From positions 390,963,217-391,027,216 of the forward strand of contig CM062294.1 in NCBI GenBank assembly GCA_031216915.1: a stretch of 64,000 nucleotides of DNA, written 5' to 3'. The translations under genes and the position numbers were made by a program. This DNA is from Pictodentalium vernedei. Its lineage: Eukaryota > Mollusca > Scaphopoda > Dentaliida > Dentaliidae. How positions within the stretch are numbered: the stretch's first letter is position 1; every line of letters starts with the position of its first letter. The notes beneath the pieces are model-generated. The model was not told the origin of the DNA. It ran no database searches and saw only the letters and a program-made list of their open reading frames with translations. Below, piece after piece: positions 42,621-52,641 of this stretch.

Positions 42621-43114
42621 AAGCATGGAAATAAGCAATCTGTCATTTGCAGAATGAGGTCCCTAGATGACGGAGATAAGCTGCAAATTGCAGAGCCTCA
42701 CTCCAGATTCCACTCATAGATTCAGAAGGTTCAATATTTCCTGTAGTTTTTAAATAGTTTTAAAGAATCTGTTTTGGGTTTTACATGTCTCATGATAAAC
42801 AGTATTCCAAAAGACAAGCATGTTGGTACACTAAATAAAATAATGCAATGGCCATAAGCCTGCAAATAAGCAATCTGTCATTCCAGCGGGATTCCAGAGG
42901 GATAATTTGCTGATGCTATCCATTACAGTTCGCTAGAATCCCCCAATTTATCCAACTTGGTTACCTCTTTCTGTTGAGGCCTGAGACCTTGATTCAGACT
43001 TTGGTTCACAGAGGGTAAATTTAGTTATGCGGCCCTGCTATGCAGGGTAGTGTCACTAAATTCACCCTCTTGGGACCTCATTCTGCAGATGGCAGTCAGC
43101 TTATTTCCAGGCTT
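42621..43114. mobile_element. Inverted-repeat element with about 43-bp ends
   Basis: AAGCATGGAAATAAGCAATC...CATTTGCAGAATGAGGTCCC (42621-42663) pairs with GGGACCTCATTCTGCAGATG...GCTTATTTCCAGGCTT (43072-43114). A third copy of AAATAAGCAATCTGTCATTC lies inside (about 42866). The hairpin AGAGGGTAAATTTAGT/ACTAAATTCACCCTCT lies next to the right end. There is no ORF and the superfamily is unknown. Confidence 0.6.
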
Positions 43115-43296
43115 GATGCTAGGATGCTGAATGATGATAATGTAGTCACAACCTAGAACAAAATATTTCGTCTATGTGGATTCAGACAAAGACAAAAACT
43201 CAGAATTTAACTTTTGCTAATTTTGCATATAATACTTGGGGACTGACAGAAGGTAACTGATGTTAATCTTGCATAAAGTACTTGGGCCTGATAGAA

Positions 43297-43386
43297 TGTA
43301 ACTTATGCAAATCTAGTATCAAGTACTCGGGCCTAGATGATCAGGCATGAGTATTTTATGCAAGATTTGCATAAATTACATTGTGT
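43297..43386. repeat. Palindrome
   Basis: AATGTAACTTATGCAAATCT pairs with AGATTTGCATAAATTACATT. The same TTATGCAAATCT-like and TAATCTTGCATAAAGTACTT phrases recur just upstream (43205-43290). Confidence 0.6.
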
Positions 43387-43654
43387 ATCTCTCATTGTCT
43401 GAATCCAGGTTGAGGCTCATTGAGATGTGTTAGTAAAATTCCAAGTTGACATATGAGTGCAGGAGGGTAAAATAGATTTTGTCCATGAAATAAAAGTAAA
43501 GTTTGCCAATAATTATATAAATTATTAATGTTTGTTATCCAAACACACAGTGCAAGAAGTTATTAAGGAAGTTGATTGTGTGGCACACATATGACGAACC
43601 AAAAGACAACTGAAACACTGGAAGGTGAACAAGTACCACGATTCTCTGTGTGAC

Positions 43655-44099
43655 TTAACCATTTACCTCACACGACTACCAGAAAACTCATGTTGAAGAT
43701 TTTCTTGAATAACTAAAAAAATTCATTGGCTTCAAAAACATGGCTTATGACCCTTATTGGACGAACTCAACAAGTTTGTTCCAATAAGGGGTCACAAGTG
43801 ATGTTTAATTCGGAATGAGAATAGCATGTAACTAAATTCTCTGAAATAAGCTAAATTTCTCATGTATGGATGTTTCTTCAAAAATAAAAGATGGAGAGCA
43901 CCGGTTGGTTAACATATTTTATTAAGTAGAATTTCAGCATTTTGAGCATGAATTTGCTGGAATCAAGCAAATTTGTAGACATTTCTCATCCCAGTGTTCT
44001 GGAGGCAAAAATTGGACAAAACCTGATAAAAAGTTTAAAGCTAATTTTTGTGAACGATGCTGGTTGAAAATTGTTATGTTAGGTACTTCTTTTAGTTAA
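43655..44099. mobile_element. TTAA element (family T3), enlarged copy
   Basis: TTAA edges lie at 43655-43658 and 44096-44099. The ends CCATTTACCTCACA and TGTTAGGTACTTCTTTTAG are diverged. The core is GGCTTATGACCCTTATTGGA and GTTTGTTCCAATAAGGGGTC then ACAAG. At 445 bp it is about twice the normal size, so extra DNA (perhaps 43860-44060) has been gained. Confidence 0.55.
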
Positions 44100-44442
44100 T
44101 AAAAATATGACCAACGTGATTGTGTTGTGGATTCCTGTCTCCTGTACTCTACCAGAGTTGTGTTCTCTGACTTAATACCATGATTAAAATTGAATTATGT
44201 GAATGAAGCTTGGATTTTTAAAGAAAAATATAACTTTCAGTGACATGTTTACTTTCTAGTTAGGCCACACAAAGTAGATCTTCTGTTTCTCAGGCCATTA
44301 TATGTGAAATTGCATGCGGGCGAGCGTTTTTTTATTTTATTTTTTATTTCAGTAATTTCTTCTTTGCCATCAAAGGTTCATGTTCTTGGTTCAAGTTTTA
44401 GGCCTCATAATATACAGAAGAGCATGGGTGGTGATGTACTTC

Positions 44443-44508
44443 GTCCCTTGAGTGCAAGAAGGCTTTGCAATGCTAAAGCATTGCAAAGCCTTCTTGCACT
44501 CAAGGGAC
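44443..44508. repeat. Perfect 32-bp-arm hairpin, 2-base loop
   Basis: GTCCCTTGAGTGCAAGAAGG continues to CTTTGCAATGCT. After AA, the exact reverse complement follows to GACTTGAG-side GGGAC at 44508. There is no mismatch over 64 paired bases. Related but imperfect hairpins occur at 63128-63190 and 22046-22081. It could be the centre of a foldback element or yield double-stranded or small RNA if transcribed. Confidence 0.9.
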
Positions 44509-45190
44509 AAATTTATCAATTTTTTTAACTTGATTAAAATATCAGACATAAACCATTTAATTTTTATTTTTTTTAAGTTTAAATTGGTTATAAAAAGAGA
44601 GCATGCGACAGCCAAAAGGACCATGCGGGAGGGCCTGAGAAACAGATTTATTTTTTTAGGCCTTACATACTGTTGCTTTGTGTCTATGCTTTTCAATTAC
44701 GCCAGAACATCAAAAGGATGCATAACAACCAATCAGATGCATTCTTACTTGACATTCTAATATGTTGGCTGGATTTCATGCGTGGTTTTCCAATCACATT
44801 TTTCAATGCCTGCATTGTATCCCGAAACAGTGAATACACACAACAATCATGGTACAAAGCAGCAATAAATTGATTCAACAGCAACCTCAACTGGTTCAGT
44901 GGCAGACACACATATTTAGGCATCTCGAAATGTAGAAGCCAATGTTTGACCTTCAATACAGCACTTAGTGAATTTGTTTCTTAGTTTTGAACCCTTGCCT
45001 GTTCTATGTAATAAGCCATCTACAGCAACACTAAACCAAGCGGAAAATGAAAATCTGTTCCGCACATATGAGCGAAACGGAAATCGTTGACAGACTATTT
45101 TCAACTAGAAGCGAAATTTCACTGGAATTTTCTAGAAATCATGGAACGCAATTACAATTTGAATCGCTAGCGATAGCTAAAAATCGGCCC
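44509..45190. other. Unassigned stretch
   Basis: I see no gene or named repeat. Some ORFs on both strands lack any domain. Confidence 0.5.
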
Positions 45191-45236
45191 CAAGTTCCAA
45201 TGTGTTCTATATGTACATAGAACACGTTGGAACTCA
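45191..45236. repeat. Hairpin
   Basis: AAGTTCCAATGTGTTCTATA pairs with ATAGAACACGTTGGAACT around a short loop, with one or two mismatches. Confidence 0.65.
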
Positions 45237-45374
45237 GGGGATGAAATAGTAACATGGGTTCCCCTCGCAAATTTGGTTGGCGATAAAATGTGTTCTTTTT
45301 GTTGATAGTTGTCAAATGAATTGTTGAGTGTCCTTATAAGAGTGGTTTTCATAGGCATGAAGGCACGTAATAAA

Positions 45375-45531
45375 CACAGAACCATACACGTGTGTGAATG
45401 GGTTAATCGATATGGCACTTGTGCCATCGTGGAAGGGTAAAACTAAAGGCTTATGGCCTCTCGTTCTATCCTTCTGCGCTGGCACTCGTGCCATATTGAT
45501 TAACCCATTCACACACGTGTGCCGTTCTGTG
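45375..45531. mobile_element. Foldback element with 52-bp arms
   Basis: CACAGAACCATACACGTGTG...GGTTAATCGATATGGCACTT (45375-45426) pairs with TGGCACTCGTGCCATATTGA...CACACGTGTGCCGTTCTGTG (45480-45531). The loop is about 53 bp. Both strands give similar short ORFs only because the sequence is a palindrome. Confidence 0.75.
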
Positions 45532-45599
45532 TATTTACCCTTTTTCAACCCTTTACTCAATACACATAAGATCTAAATCTATTATTTTCAATACAAAAT

Positions 45600-45925
45600 A
45601 AATAAAAAATCATCAAAACCATATCATGTGACCCCCTCATTGGAACAAGCTCAACAAAATTATTGCAATGTGGGCTTACATATGTGGTCTTGCTGAAATT
45701 TTTAAAAATTATTTATTGGTGTTAAAGGTCACATATTTCTGCACAATGGCTAATTGTGACAACATGGATATGAAGTTAAGTCCATCCCAATTGTTTATAC
45801 ACATGGTGCCCACTTTAGAGGACTTCCACCACATGCAATGGTTACCAGGTCCTATTTTACCAGTGAAACCTGGCCTGTTTTCTACAGAAAACAAGAACTC
45901 CTTCACTTCCGGGGGGTCCCATAGG
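45600..45925 (-). mobile_element. TTAA family T3 core followed by SINE-B
   Basis: CATATCATGTGACCCCCTCA and TTGGAACAAGCTCAACAAAA at 45620-45660 are the T3 core. From about 45706 a SINE-B runs to 45925 (ATTTATTGGTGTTAAAGGTC, TCTGCACAATGGCTAATTGT, GGTCCTATTTTACCAGTGAA, CTTCCGGGGGGTCCCA). The T3 right half is not seen beyond, so the edge is unclear. A more decayed SINE-B piece lies at 46035-46185. Confidence 0.65.
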
Positions 45926-46284
45926 AAATTCTTTGAAAAATATTTTTTGTAACTATTCAATTTTCAAATTATGCAGGCAGGGGCTAAGCTCACTTTTATC
46001 TGTGACTATATTTGGCAACATCAACACAAATTTAAAATCAGGATGAGCCCATCATTTATAAGTATGCTGACCACTTCAGATGACTGCTATCAAAGGGGTT
46101 GGTTATGAAGTCCTACTATACCAGCAAAGCAAATATAGTCTACTACTAGTAACAAACACTCCTCTGCATCCAGGGTCTCTCACAGGGATTTCAGTCTTGA
46201 TGAAATGTAGTAGCCAATAATTTGGCCCTCAACAATATCAATTTATGGTAGTTATTCAACTGAACTAGTGTTTTAGTTTATCAT

Positions 46285-49070
46285 AATGAAAGTGTCAATG
46301 ACACTGTAGCTTAACTTGTATGTTGTGTTTGATGAAAAGGATAATGTTCAATGTTTATGAAAGGATTATGAAATAAGACAAGAATTGTGATAATTGGGAA
46401 TATGTTCATTTCTGTTCCCTGTGTGCTATGTTTATGATAAAAATAATATTAGATGTACACTGTACTAAAGAGCTGAGGGGTGGGTTAATATGACCTCACA
46501 GTTAATGTATGTGGCCCTCACAGTTAACGTATATCAACAAAAGTTACCAAGTTACAGTGAAATTATTCCAAAACGAGTCATCCTATCAAGTTACATTAAA
46601 ATCCCCTCATAACTATGGCCTGTAGACTGTGCTAAAGGTTTTCGGGCTTCAAGCCCCTGTAGCCGTCAGTTTCCCAATTGCATCCAAAGGGGACGTTCTC
46701 ATCTAGACATTATATGAAGTCAATCTACCAAGTTACAATGAAATCCCTTAATAAATATGACCTGTAGATTGTGCTAAAGGTCTTTGGGCTCAGGCAGCCA
46801 TCATGGCTGAATGATCGCAACCAAAAGGAGACATTCTCATCTGGACACTATTTGGAGTCATCCTACCAAGCTACAATGAAATCCCTTCATAATTATGACC
46901 TGTAGACTGTTCTAAAGGTTTTCGGGCTTTGGGCCCCTGAAGCCGTCACAGTTGCCCAATCGTGTCCAAAAGGGGACATTCTCATCTAGACATTATATGA
47001 AGTCAACCTACCAAGTTACAATGAAATCCCTTCATAAATATGACCTGTAGACTGTGCTAAAGGTTTTCGGGCTTCGGGCTCGGGCAGCCATCATGGTTGA
47101 ATGATCGCAACCAAAGGGGACAATCTCATCTGGGCATCATCTGGAGTAATCCTGCGAAGTTACAATGAAATCCCTTCATAAATATGACCTGTAGACTGTA
47201 CTCAAGATTTTCGGGCTTCGGGCACCTGTAGCCATCACAGTTGACCAATCACGACCAAAAGGGGATGTCATCATCTAGGCATTATATGGAGACAACCTAA
47301 TAGGTTACAATGAAATCCTTCCATAAATATGACCTTTTACCTATACTAAAGGTTTTTGGGCTCGGGCACCCATCAAGGCTGAATGATCACGATCAAAATG
47401 GGACGTTCTCATTGAGACATTATTTGGAGTCATCCTACCAAGTTACAATGAAATCCCCTCATAAATATGACCTGTAGACTGTGCTAAAGGTTTTCAGGCT
47501 TCGGGCACCTTTAGCCATCTCAGTAGCCCAATCATGTCCAAAAGGGGACGTTCTCATCTAGACATTATATGAAGTTAACCTACCAAGTTACAATGAAATC
47601 CCTTCATAAATATGACCTGTAGACTGTGCTAAAGATTTTTGGGCTTCGGGCTCGGGCAGCCATCATGGTTGAATGATCGCAACCAAAGGGGACAATCTCA
47701 TCTGGGTATCATCTGGAGTGATCCTGCGAAGTTACAATGAAATCCCTTCATAAATATGACCTGTAGACTGTGCTCAAGGTTTTCGGGCTTCGGGCACCTG
47801 TAGCCATCACAGTTGACCAATCACGACCAAAAGGGGATGTCATCATCTAGGCATTTTTTGGAGTCAACCTTACAGGTTACAATGAAATTCTTCTATAAAT
47901 ATAACCTTTTGCCTATTCTAAAGGTTTTTGGGCTCGGGCACCCATCAAGGCTGAATGATCATGGCCAAAATGGGACGTTCTCATTATTTGGAGTCATCCT
48001 ACCAAGTTACAATGAAATCCCCTCATAAATATGACCTGTAGACTGTGCTAAAGGTTTTCGGGCTTTGGGCACCTTTAGCCATCACAGTAGCCCAATCATG
48101 TCCAGAAGGGGACATTCTCATCTAGACATTATATGAAGTTAACCTACCAAGTTACAATGAAATCCCTTCATAAATATGACCTGTATGTAGACTGTGCTAA
48201 AGGTTTTCGGGCTTCAGGCTCGGGCAGCCATCATGGTTGAATGATCGCAACCATAGGGGACAATCTCATCTGGGCATCATCTGGAGTGACCCTAAGAAGT
48301 TACTATGAAATCCCTTCATAAATATGACCTGTAGACTGTGCTCAAGGTTTTCGGGCACTAGTAGCCATCACAACTGACCAATCATGACCAAAAGGGGATG
48401 TCATTATCTAGGCATTACATGGAGTCAACCTAACAGGTTACAATGAAATCCTTCCATAAATGTGACCTTTTGCCTATGCTAAAGGTTTTTGGGCTCGGTC
48501 ACCCATCAAGGCTGCATGATCGCGATCAAAATGGGACGTTCTCATCTAGACATTATTTGGAGTCATCCTACCAAGTTACAATGAAAACCCTTCATAAATA
48601 TGACCTCTAGACTGTGCTAAAGGTTTTCGGGCTTTGGGCCCCTGTAGCCGTCACAGTTGCCCAATCACGCCCAAAAGGTGACTTTCTCATCTAGACATTG
48701 TATGAAGTCAACCCACCAAGTTACAATGAAATTCCTCAATAAATATGACCTGTAGACTGTGCTAAAGGTTTTCGGGTTTTGGGCTCGGGCAGTCGTCACG
48801 GTTGGCAGATCATGCCCAAATGGGAAAATTCTCATCTAGACATCATAAGGAGTCATCCTACCAAGTTACAATGAAATCCCTCCACATTAAACATGACCTG
48901 CAGACTGTGCTAAAAGTTTTTGGGTTTCGGGCATGGGCAGCCATCACCTTGTAGCCTTGTAGCCCGTGCTAAAGGAAAATGTGAACAGACGTCGCAGACT
49001 CACAGACTAACAGACTTCCGCACACATGATGGCAATAGCTTATCTTGACTATGCCAAGTTAAGCTAAAAA
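46285..49070 (+). mobile_element. Tandem-array Helitron-like element, family C, copy 3 (complete)
   Basis: The head AATGAAAGTGTCAATGACAC has a perfect 7-bp hairpin (46291-46305), then AGCTTAACTTG (46308-46318). That motif is the exact reverse complement of CAAGTTAAGCT (49055-49065) in the 3' hairpin AGCTTATCTTGAC...CCAAGTTAAGCT, followed by AAAAATAAG. About 17 units of 145 bp carry CTACCAAGTTACAATGAAAT, CATAAATATGACCTGTAGAC, GTGCTAAAGGTTTTCGGGCT and AAAAGGGGACGTTCTCATCT. Four-unit blocks repeat at about 570 bp between 47000 and 48600. It is non-coding. Confidence 0.85.
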
Positions 49071-49458
49071 TAAGACAGAGAATATGAAATGAGTGATCAT
49101 CTCAAATATTCATAAAACAAAAATCCCAAGGTTCCTGAAACACTCCCTTGATGAAAGCCCACAGATCCTTCCAAAAAGAAATTTATTCCTTTACCCACCA
49201 TAATGGCCCAAATCAATCAGTGCTAGTGACAAAAAGTGCCATTCACAGAGTTAATTTTCCTAATTTTCTCAAAAAATTTAAGGGCTTCCAACGACCTTTT
49301 CAAGCACCTTTCTTATAAGTTTCAAGACTTTTTTTGCATCAGTTAATAGCCCCGAGTGCGAACTGGACCTGCAATAAGTGTAAACAAGTTTTTTGAGAGA
49401 AATGTTTTTGTTTCATTATCCTGCAGGACAGCTGTCAAAACAAATCAATTGTTGTGCA
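49071..49458. other. Unassigned, AAGGC/TTTCAAG-rich
   Basis: Phrases such as TTAAGGGCTTCCAACGACCT and CTTTTCAAGCACCTTTC recall 41135-41526, but no edges can be drawn. Confidence 0.4.
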
Positions 49459-49668
49459 TTAACCCTCTATACACCGATGTTTGAATACCAAAATTCTAAG
49501 AAGTAATTTTTTCCATAATGCAACTAGAAATTAAAAAATTTAATCTTGTTTGACAGAGCTCAAGAAGCTCTGTCAAACAAGCAAGAATTGGTTAAATTTC
49601 TAGTTACATTGTGGGGAAAATTTGCAGCTTGCAAGTTTGTTATTTCGACATCAGTTGCACTGAGTTAA
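49459..49668. mobile_element. Palindromic TTAA element (family T1), copy 5
   Basis: TTAA lies at 49459-49462 and 49665-49668, with ends CCCTCTATACACCGATGT and ACATCAGTTGCACTGAG. The centre AATCTTGTTTGACAGAGCTC is followed by AAGAAGCTCTGTCAAACAAG. Confidence 0.75.
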
Positions 49669-49734
49669 TACACAAGAAAAGTGCGGCAATTTCTGTGGGT
49701 AAAATGAAATTCAAGGACTATGAAGAACCGTATT

Positions 49735-50790
49735 CAATTTTCAAGCACTTTTAACTTGTATAGAGCTGAATTATTTTGGTTGACAAAATTTATCCATAAG
49801 TATTTGCCTTGTTATAATTCATGGGAGAGTGCATGTAGGCACTCGCCCATAGAGATGGGTGGTTTTCAAGTTTAATGTCGGTTTCGGTTTGCGTATAAGA
49901 TGTATTTGGCACCAGTCACGTGTCACAGGGACTCCCTTTCCAGGGCAACCCACCTGTGTAATAGCCTATACTGGTACTCCGAGTTCCTGAGCACAATGTA
50001 TTTGCATAAATTATCTTAAGAGTTTTAAGTTTGAGAAAAATTATTTTTGCCTTGAGCCTGTTGCAAAATTAGCACCCCCCCCCCCAATACCTGTGTTTAG
50101 GGTAACCTGACACACCCTAAAAATTATGCCAACCATAAAAATTTTATCGAGTAAAAGTCGCTCATATAGGTCATTGTAACTGTAAATTTCCATCAAACTT
50201 CAACTGTGATTCTGACGCTGGCTTTGGAGTTATAGCTTCCAAAATTATGTGTAGAAATAAATATATTTGTCATTACAAATGTGGAACAAGTGACAAGTTC
50301 CAGTTCTGCAAAAGAAATTGCATTTGATAAACATATGAATGTTTAAACCACGATGCGTAAGAAGTAATTTTGTCACCTAAATTTGCGGTAAATGCCACGC
50401 TCGAAAGCAGTACCAATTAGTGAAGCTGCTCTGAAAAAGGGGTATCGCGACAAAACAAAGTTAACTTTAGGTTGTTTCTCCCTTTATTCTGAAAAGTGAA
50501 GACCTGATTAGAGTTTTTCAACATTGAAGCTGAAAACCGCAATGACAGGTTTTCTGTAATTGTTTCGGTTTCAGTTTTAATAACAAAACTGAAACCAAAC
50601 CAAATTTTCGGTTAACCGCTCTCCCATAAATCATAAGGCAAATTCATAAAGACTCCAATAAATGTCACTTCAAAGATAATATAAGGTTCATCCACAGAAA
50701 ATTTAAGCCTCTCCGTGGCAGACCTTCATTCCAGAATAAAGTCCAAATATGGGCTTCCAGCACGCTACCAGTTAAGGCATTGAAAATAAA
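49735..50790. mobile_element. Foldback element (family U), copy 3, split by an insertion
   Basis: ATTTGCCTTGTTATAATTCA and GGGAGAGTG (49803-49831) should pair with CTCTCCCATAAATCATAAGG and CAAAT (50619-50643), but 49850-50618 separates them. The tail CCAGCACGCTACCAGTTAAG matches the family end. The outer limits are approximate. Confidence 0.6.
49850..50618. mobile_element. Insertion with 8-bp target duplication (hAT-like)
   Basis: CTCGCCCA (49842-49849) and CTCTCCCA (50619-50626) represent the duplicated target, one base changed, in the arm of a family U hairpin. The ends TAGAGATGGGTGGTTTTCAA and GTTTGGTTTCAGTTTT-type sequence read inwards from the right are loosely inverted and rich in GGTTT and AAACC. 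There is no transposase ORF. hAT is the best guess from the duplication length and TAGAG end. Confidence 0.6.
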
Positions 50791-50871
50791 TTTTCATCTT
50801 CAGGGACTTTCAATGTTTTCAAGGACTGCAATGAACCCTGCATTCAAATTTTATTATTTTTTCATTTTAGT

Positions 50872-50962
50872 CTCAAAAACAAAGCTTATGACAACCTCAT
50901 TGGAATAAGATCATTGAGTACATTCCAATTAGTGGTCATAAGCTATGTTCTTGCAGCAAAAA
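50872..50962. repeat. TTAA family T3 core
   Basis: AAGCTTATGACAACCTCATT and GAGTACATTCCAATTAGTGG then TCATAAGCTATGTTC form the T3 hairpin. The GTTCGGTAAAAGGTTATGG further on (about 51015) may be its right end. Confidence 0.55.
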
Positions 50963-51580
50963 ATGGAATTTTCAGTCATTCAAATAATGTTTTTGCAAGT
51001 GTCACCTCTATTTATGTTCGGTAAAAGGTTATGGATTTTATACAAATAATCATTTGCTCATTATATACCAGATATAAGCCATTAAACGGCTAGAGTTTGC
51101 ATGAACATTTATTTTAATGTTCCCTCCCCATATTACCAACCATGTTAGATGTGAGTGGGGGGAGTCAAGTCAGTCCACAGATAATTATAGTATCTACCTA
51201 AAAGAGTAGAAGATATTCTTTTAATTATGCGTGTTGCGATGTTTTAATTGCACAATCAAAACACCCAAATAGGCCTTAAAATTAGTCCCGTATTCTAAGA
51301 ATCAATTTTAATTTTCATTAATTCCTCTTGCAAGAGTATCAATTTTCAGTTCTTAATTTAAAATTAGAGAATAGTGTTACAACCTTGTCCTTGTGAATGC
51401 AACCAGTTCACAATACCCAGTAAAAACAAATCTCATATTTACTGGAGTTTAACCACCAGAGTTCCATTTTATGTGGGTTTCTTGCCTTGCATGTACATTT
51501 AAAACACGTTACAACTTACAGGATATTAGTGGTTTTGCTGTTGGAAGTAACAATACCTTGGAATTGGTTTCTGTCTACTG
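50963..51580. other. Unassigned stretch
   Basis: I can support no gene or element. Confidence 0.5.
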
Positions 51581-51584
51581 AAGT

Positions 51585-51622
51585 CTTGGCTGCCTATAAA
51601 CATGTAGGCAGCCAAGACTTTA
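51585..51622. repeat. Hairpin shared with family T2
   Basis: GAAGTCTTGGCTGCCTA pairs with TAGGCAGCCAAGACTT across the loop TAAACATG. The same arms are at 18566-18599 inside a TTAA element. Here no TTAA edges were found. Confidence 0.7.
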
Positions 51623-51939
51623 CTGGACACCACTGGCAAGTCACAGTACTACTGTGATGATAGATATCACCTAGATGCAAAATGATGGGAACCATCATTG
51701 TGGGCCCCACATTAGAAATGGTTTGCAATTCGAACAGCATACAGTGCAGTAAAACCTTCCTTGACAGACCACCTGTCTTGAGATGCCAGTGAACGATGTA
51801 CTGAATAGCTTGGTTCCAGGGTATTTATATCATTATTATATATTATATAAAAGAGATATTTATAATAAAAAGTGTTTTCCTGACAAATTTCCAACAAGAG
51901 TAGTCTGTATGATGGATGAGGAGCTATACCCGCAGCTAA

Positions 51940-52641
51940 TATGTGAAATTTCAAAAGTTGAAGGGCAATCACTCTTTGATAAAGTAAAGGATCAGAATGA
52001 AGTTAAAACTTGGTGTGGAGGTACTCATCAGGAAGCAACATACAACAAACCAAGACCAATACCGGGTCTGGACCTGCGTCGCTGCATGCAATTGAATTGG
52101 CAAACAGGAAGTAGCTGCATGGCATATCTGAAAATTGCATACACGATACAACTGATCATTATCAGGCTCCAGATGAAATATAAAATCAATCCCTTGCATA
52201 GAAGCCGAGAAAAGTTTGACGAAAAATTTCAATGTTCAGTGGGTAAAGTAAAATTTCAAAGTATCGGCAAACAGGAAGTGGCTGCACGGCAGATCTGAAA
52301 ATTGCTTACACGATACAACTCACCATTATGAAGCTGCAGACCAAATATAAAATCAATCCTTTGCATAGAAGCCGAGAAAACCTTGACGGAAAATTTCAAT
52401 GTTCAGTGGGTAGAGTAAAATTTCAAAGTATCGGCAAACAGGAATTGGCTGCACGGCAGATCTGAAAATTGCCTACACGATACAATTCATCATTATGAAG
52501 CAGCAGACCAAATATAAAATCATTCCCTTTCATAGAAGCCAAGAAAAAAAACTTTGACGAAAAAAGTGTTTTGGACGGACGGACTGACGAACGGAGTCGA
52601 GCGGTTACTAGACCTGCTCTGCTGCTGGCGATGCAGGTAAA
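51940..52641 (+). mobile_element. Tandem-array element, family H, copy 1
   Basis: Three units of exactly 167 bp start near 52099, 52266 and 52433 (GGCAAACAGGAA.T.GCTGCA, GAAAATTGC.TACACGATAC, AAATATAAAATCAATCCCTT, AGAAGCCGAGAAAA). The leader (GTACTCATCAGGAAGCAACA) matches units at 57362-58075. The end has GGACGGACGGACTGACGAAC and a hairpin-like ACCTGCTCTGCTGCTGGCGA then TGCAGGT. A plus ORF (51783-52298) crosses it but matches no domain and is read from the array. Confidence 0.65.

Noticed and set aside
45312..45576. Matching ORFs on both strands (NGLINMA..., MNGLIDMA...).
   Set aside because: They arise because the 45375-45531 element is a palindrome; the same sequence is read twice.
46285..49070. 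CRISPR-like regular spacing of repeats.
   Set aside because: The 145-bp units are similar throughout, with no short constant repeat and unique spacers, in eukaryotic DNA; it is a tandem array inside a mobile element.
51783..52298. 171-codon plus-strand ORF.
   Set aside because: It runs from unique DNA into the 167-bp units of element H, has no recognised domain, and the array explains its second half.
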